From assembly GCA_035627675.1 (NCBI GenBank), contig DASPLH010000241.1, positions 1 through 11,889 of the forward strand: a stretch of DNA of 11,889 bases. Direction: 5' to 3'. This document shows positions 11,876 to 11,889 of the stretch, one piece after another (position 1 is the first letter of the stretch; each line of letters starts with the position of its first letter). This DNA is from DASPLH01 sp035627675. Lineage in GTDB: Bacteria; Acidobacteriota; Terriglobia; Terriglobales; Acidobacteriaceae. A program made the translations under genes and the position numbers. Under the pieces are notes generated by a model. That model made no database searches. It was given only the letters and a program-made list of their open reading frames with translations, and was not told where the DNA came from.

Positions 11876-11889
11876 AGGAAGAGCGGAAG

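Overview
The window looks like chromosomal DNA from a GC-rich bacterium, most likely an acidobacterium. I infer this from the short omega-like protein beginning MRSDKVF, the CIRCE-controlled hrcA-grpE-dnaJ cluster, the strong G/C preference at third codon positions, and intergenic spacers full of small palindromic REP-like repeats. The assignment is an inference and was not tested by any search. Almost all recognisable genes are housekeeping genes on the minus strand. The plus strand carries one membrane protease and one tiny basic peptide.

Region by region: 1-1179 carries the 5' two-thirds of rho (cut by the window edge) and, upstream of it, a probable RNA polymerase omega gene, both minus. 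1180-2331 has no convincing protein gene. It holds a structured leader or candidate small RNA with its own promoter and terminator (about 1401-1588, minus), repeats, and a strong plus-strand terminator with no obvious gene. 2332-4775 is a compact minus-strand cluster: yifB/comM, a possible 45-residue ORF that overlaps its stop codon, and a Sel1-repeat protein. The last 46 bp of the Sel1 gene are duplicated just downstream. 4776-5573 is repeat-rich and encloses a 58-residue CxxC protein. 5574-6767 is a thiolase (minus), divergent from a CPBP/CAAX-type membrane protease (6846-7592, plus). 7716-7933 is a complete miniature transcription unit: a near-consensus promoter, a leader with a 22-bp palindrome, a good ribosome site, a 22-residue Lys/Ala/Thr peptide and a terminator. 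7991-11875 is the heat-shock cluster, minus: CIRCE, hrcA, grpE, dnaJ, then rsmE. dnaK is not among these genes.

Functional themes are transcription (rho, omega), protein folding under HrcA control, rRNA modification, DNA processing during transformation (ComM) and acetyl-CoA chemistry. The most unusual items are the 22-residue histone-tail-like peptide unit, the structured RNA upstream of the omega gene, and the duplicated 3' end of the Sel1 gene. No phage, transposase, CRISPR array, tRNA or rRNA was seen.
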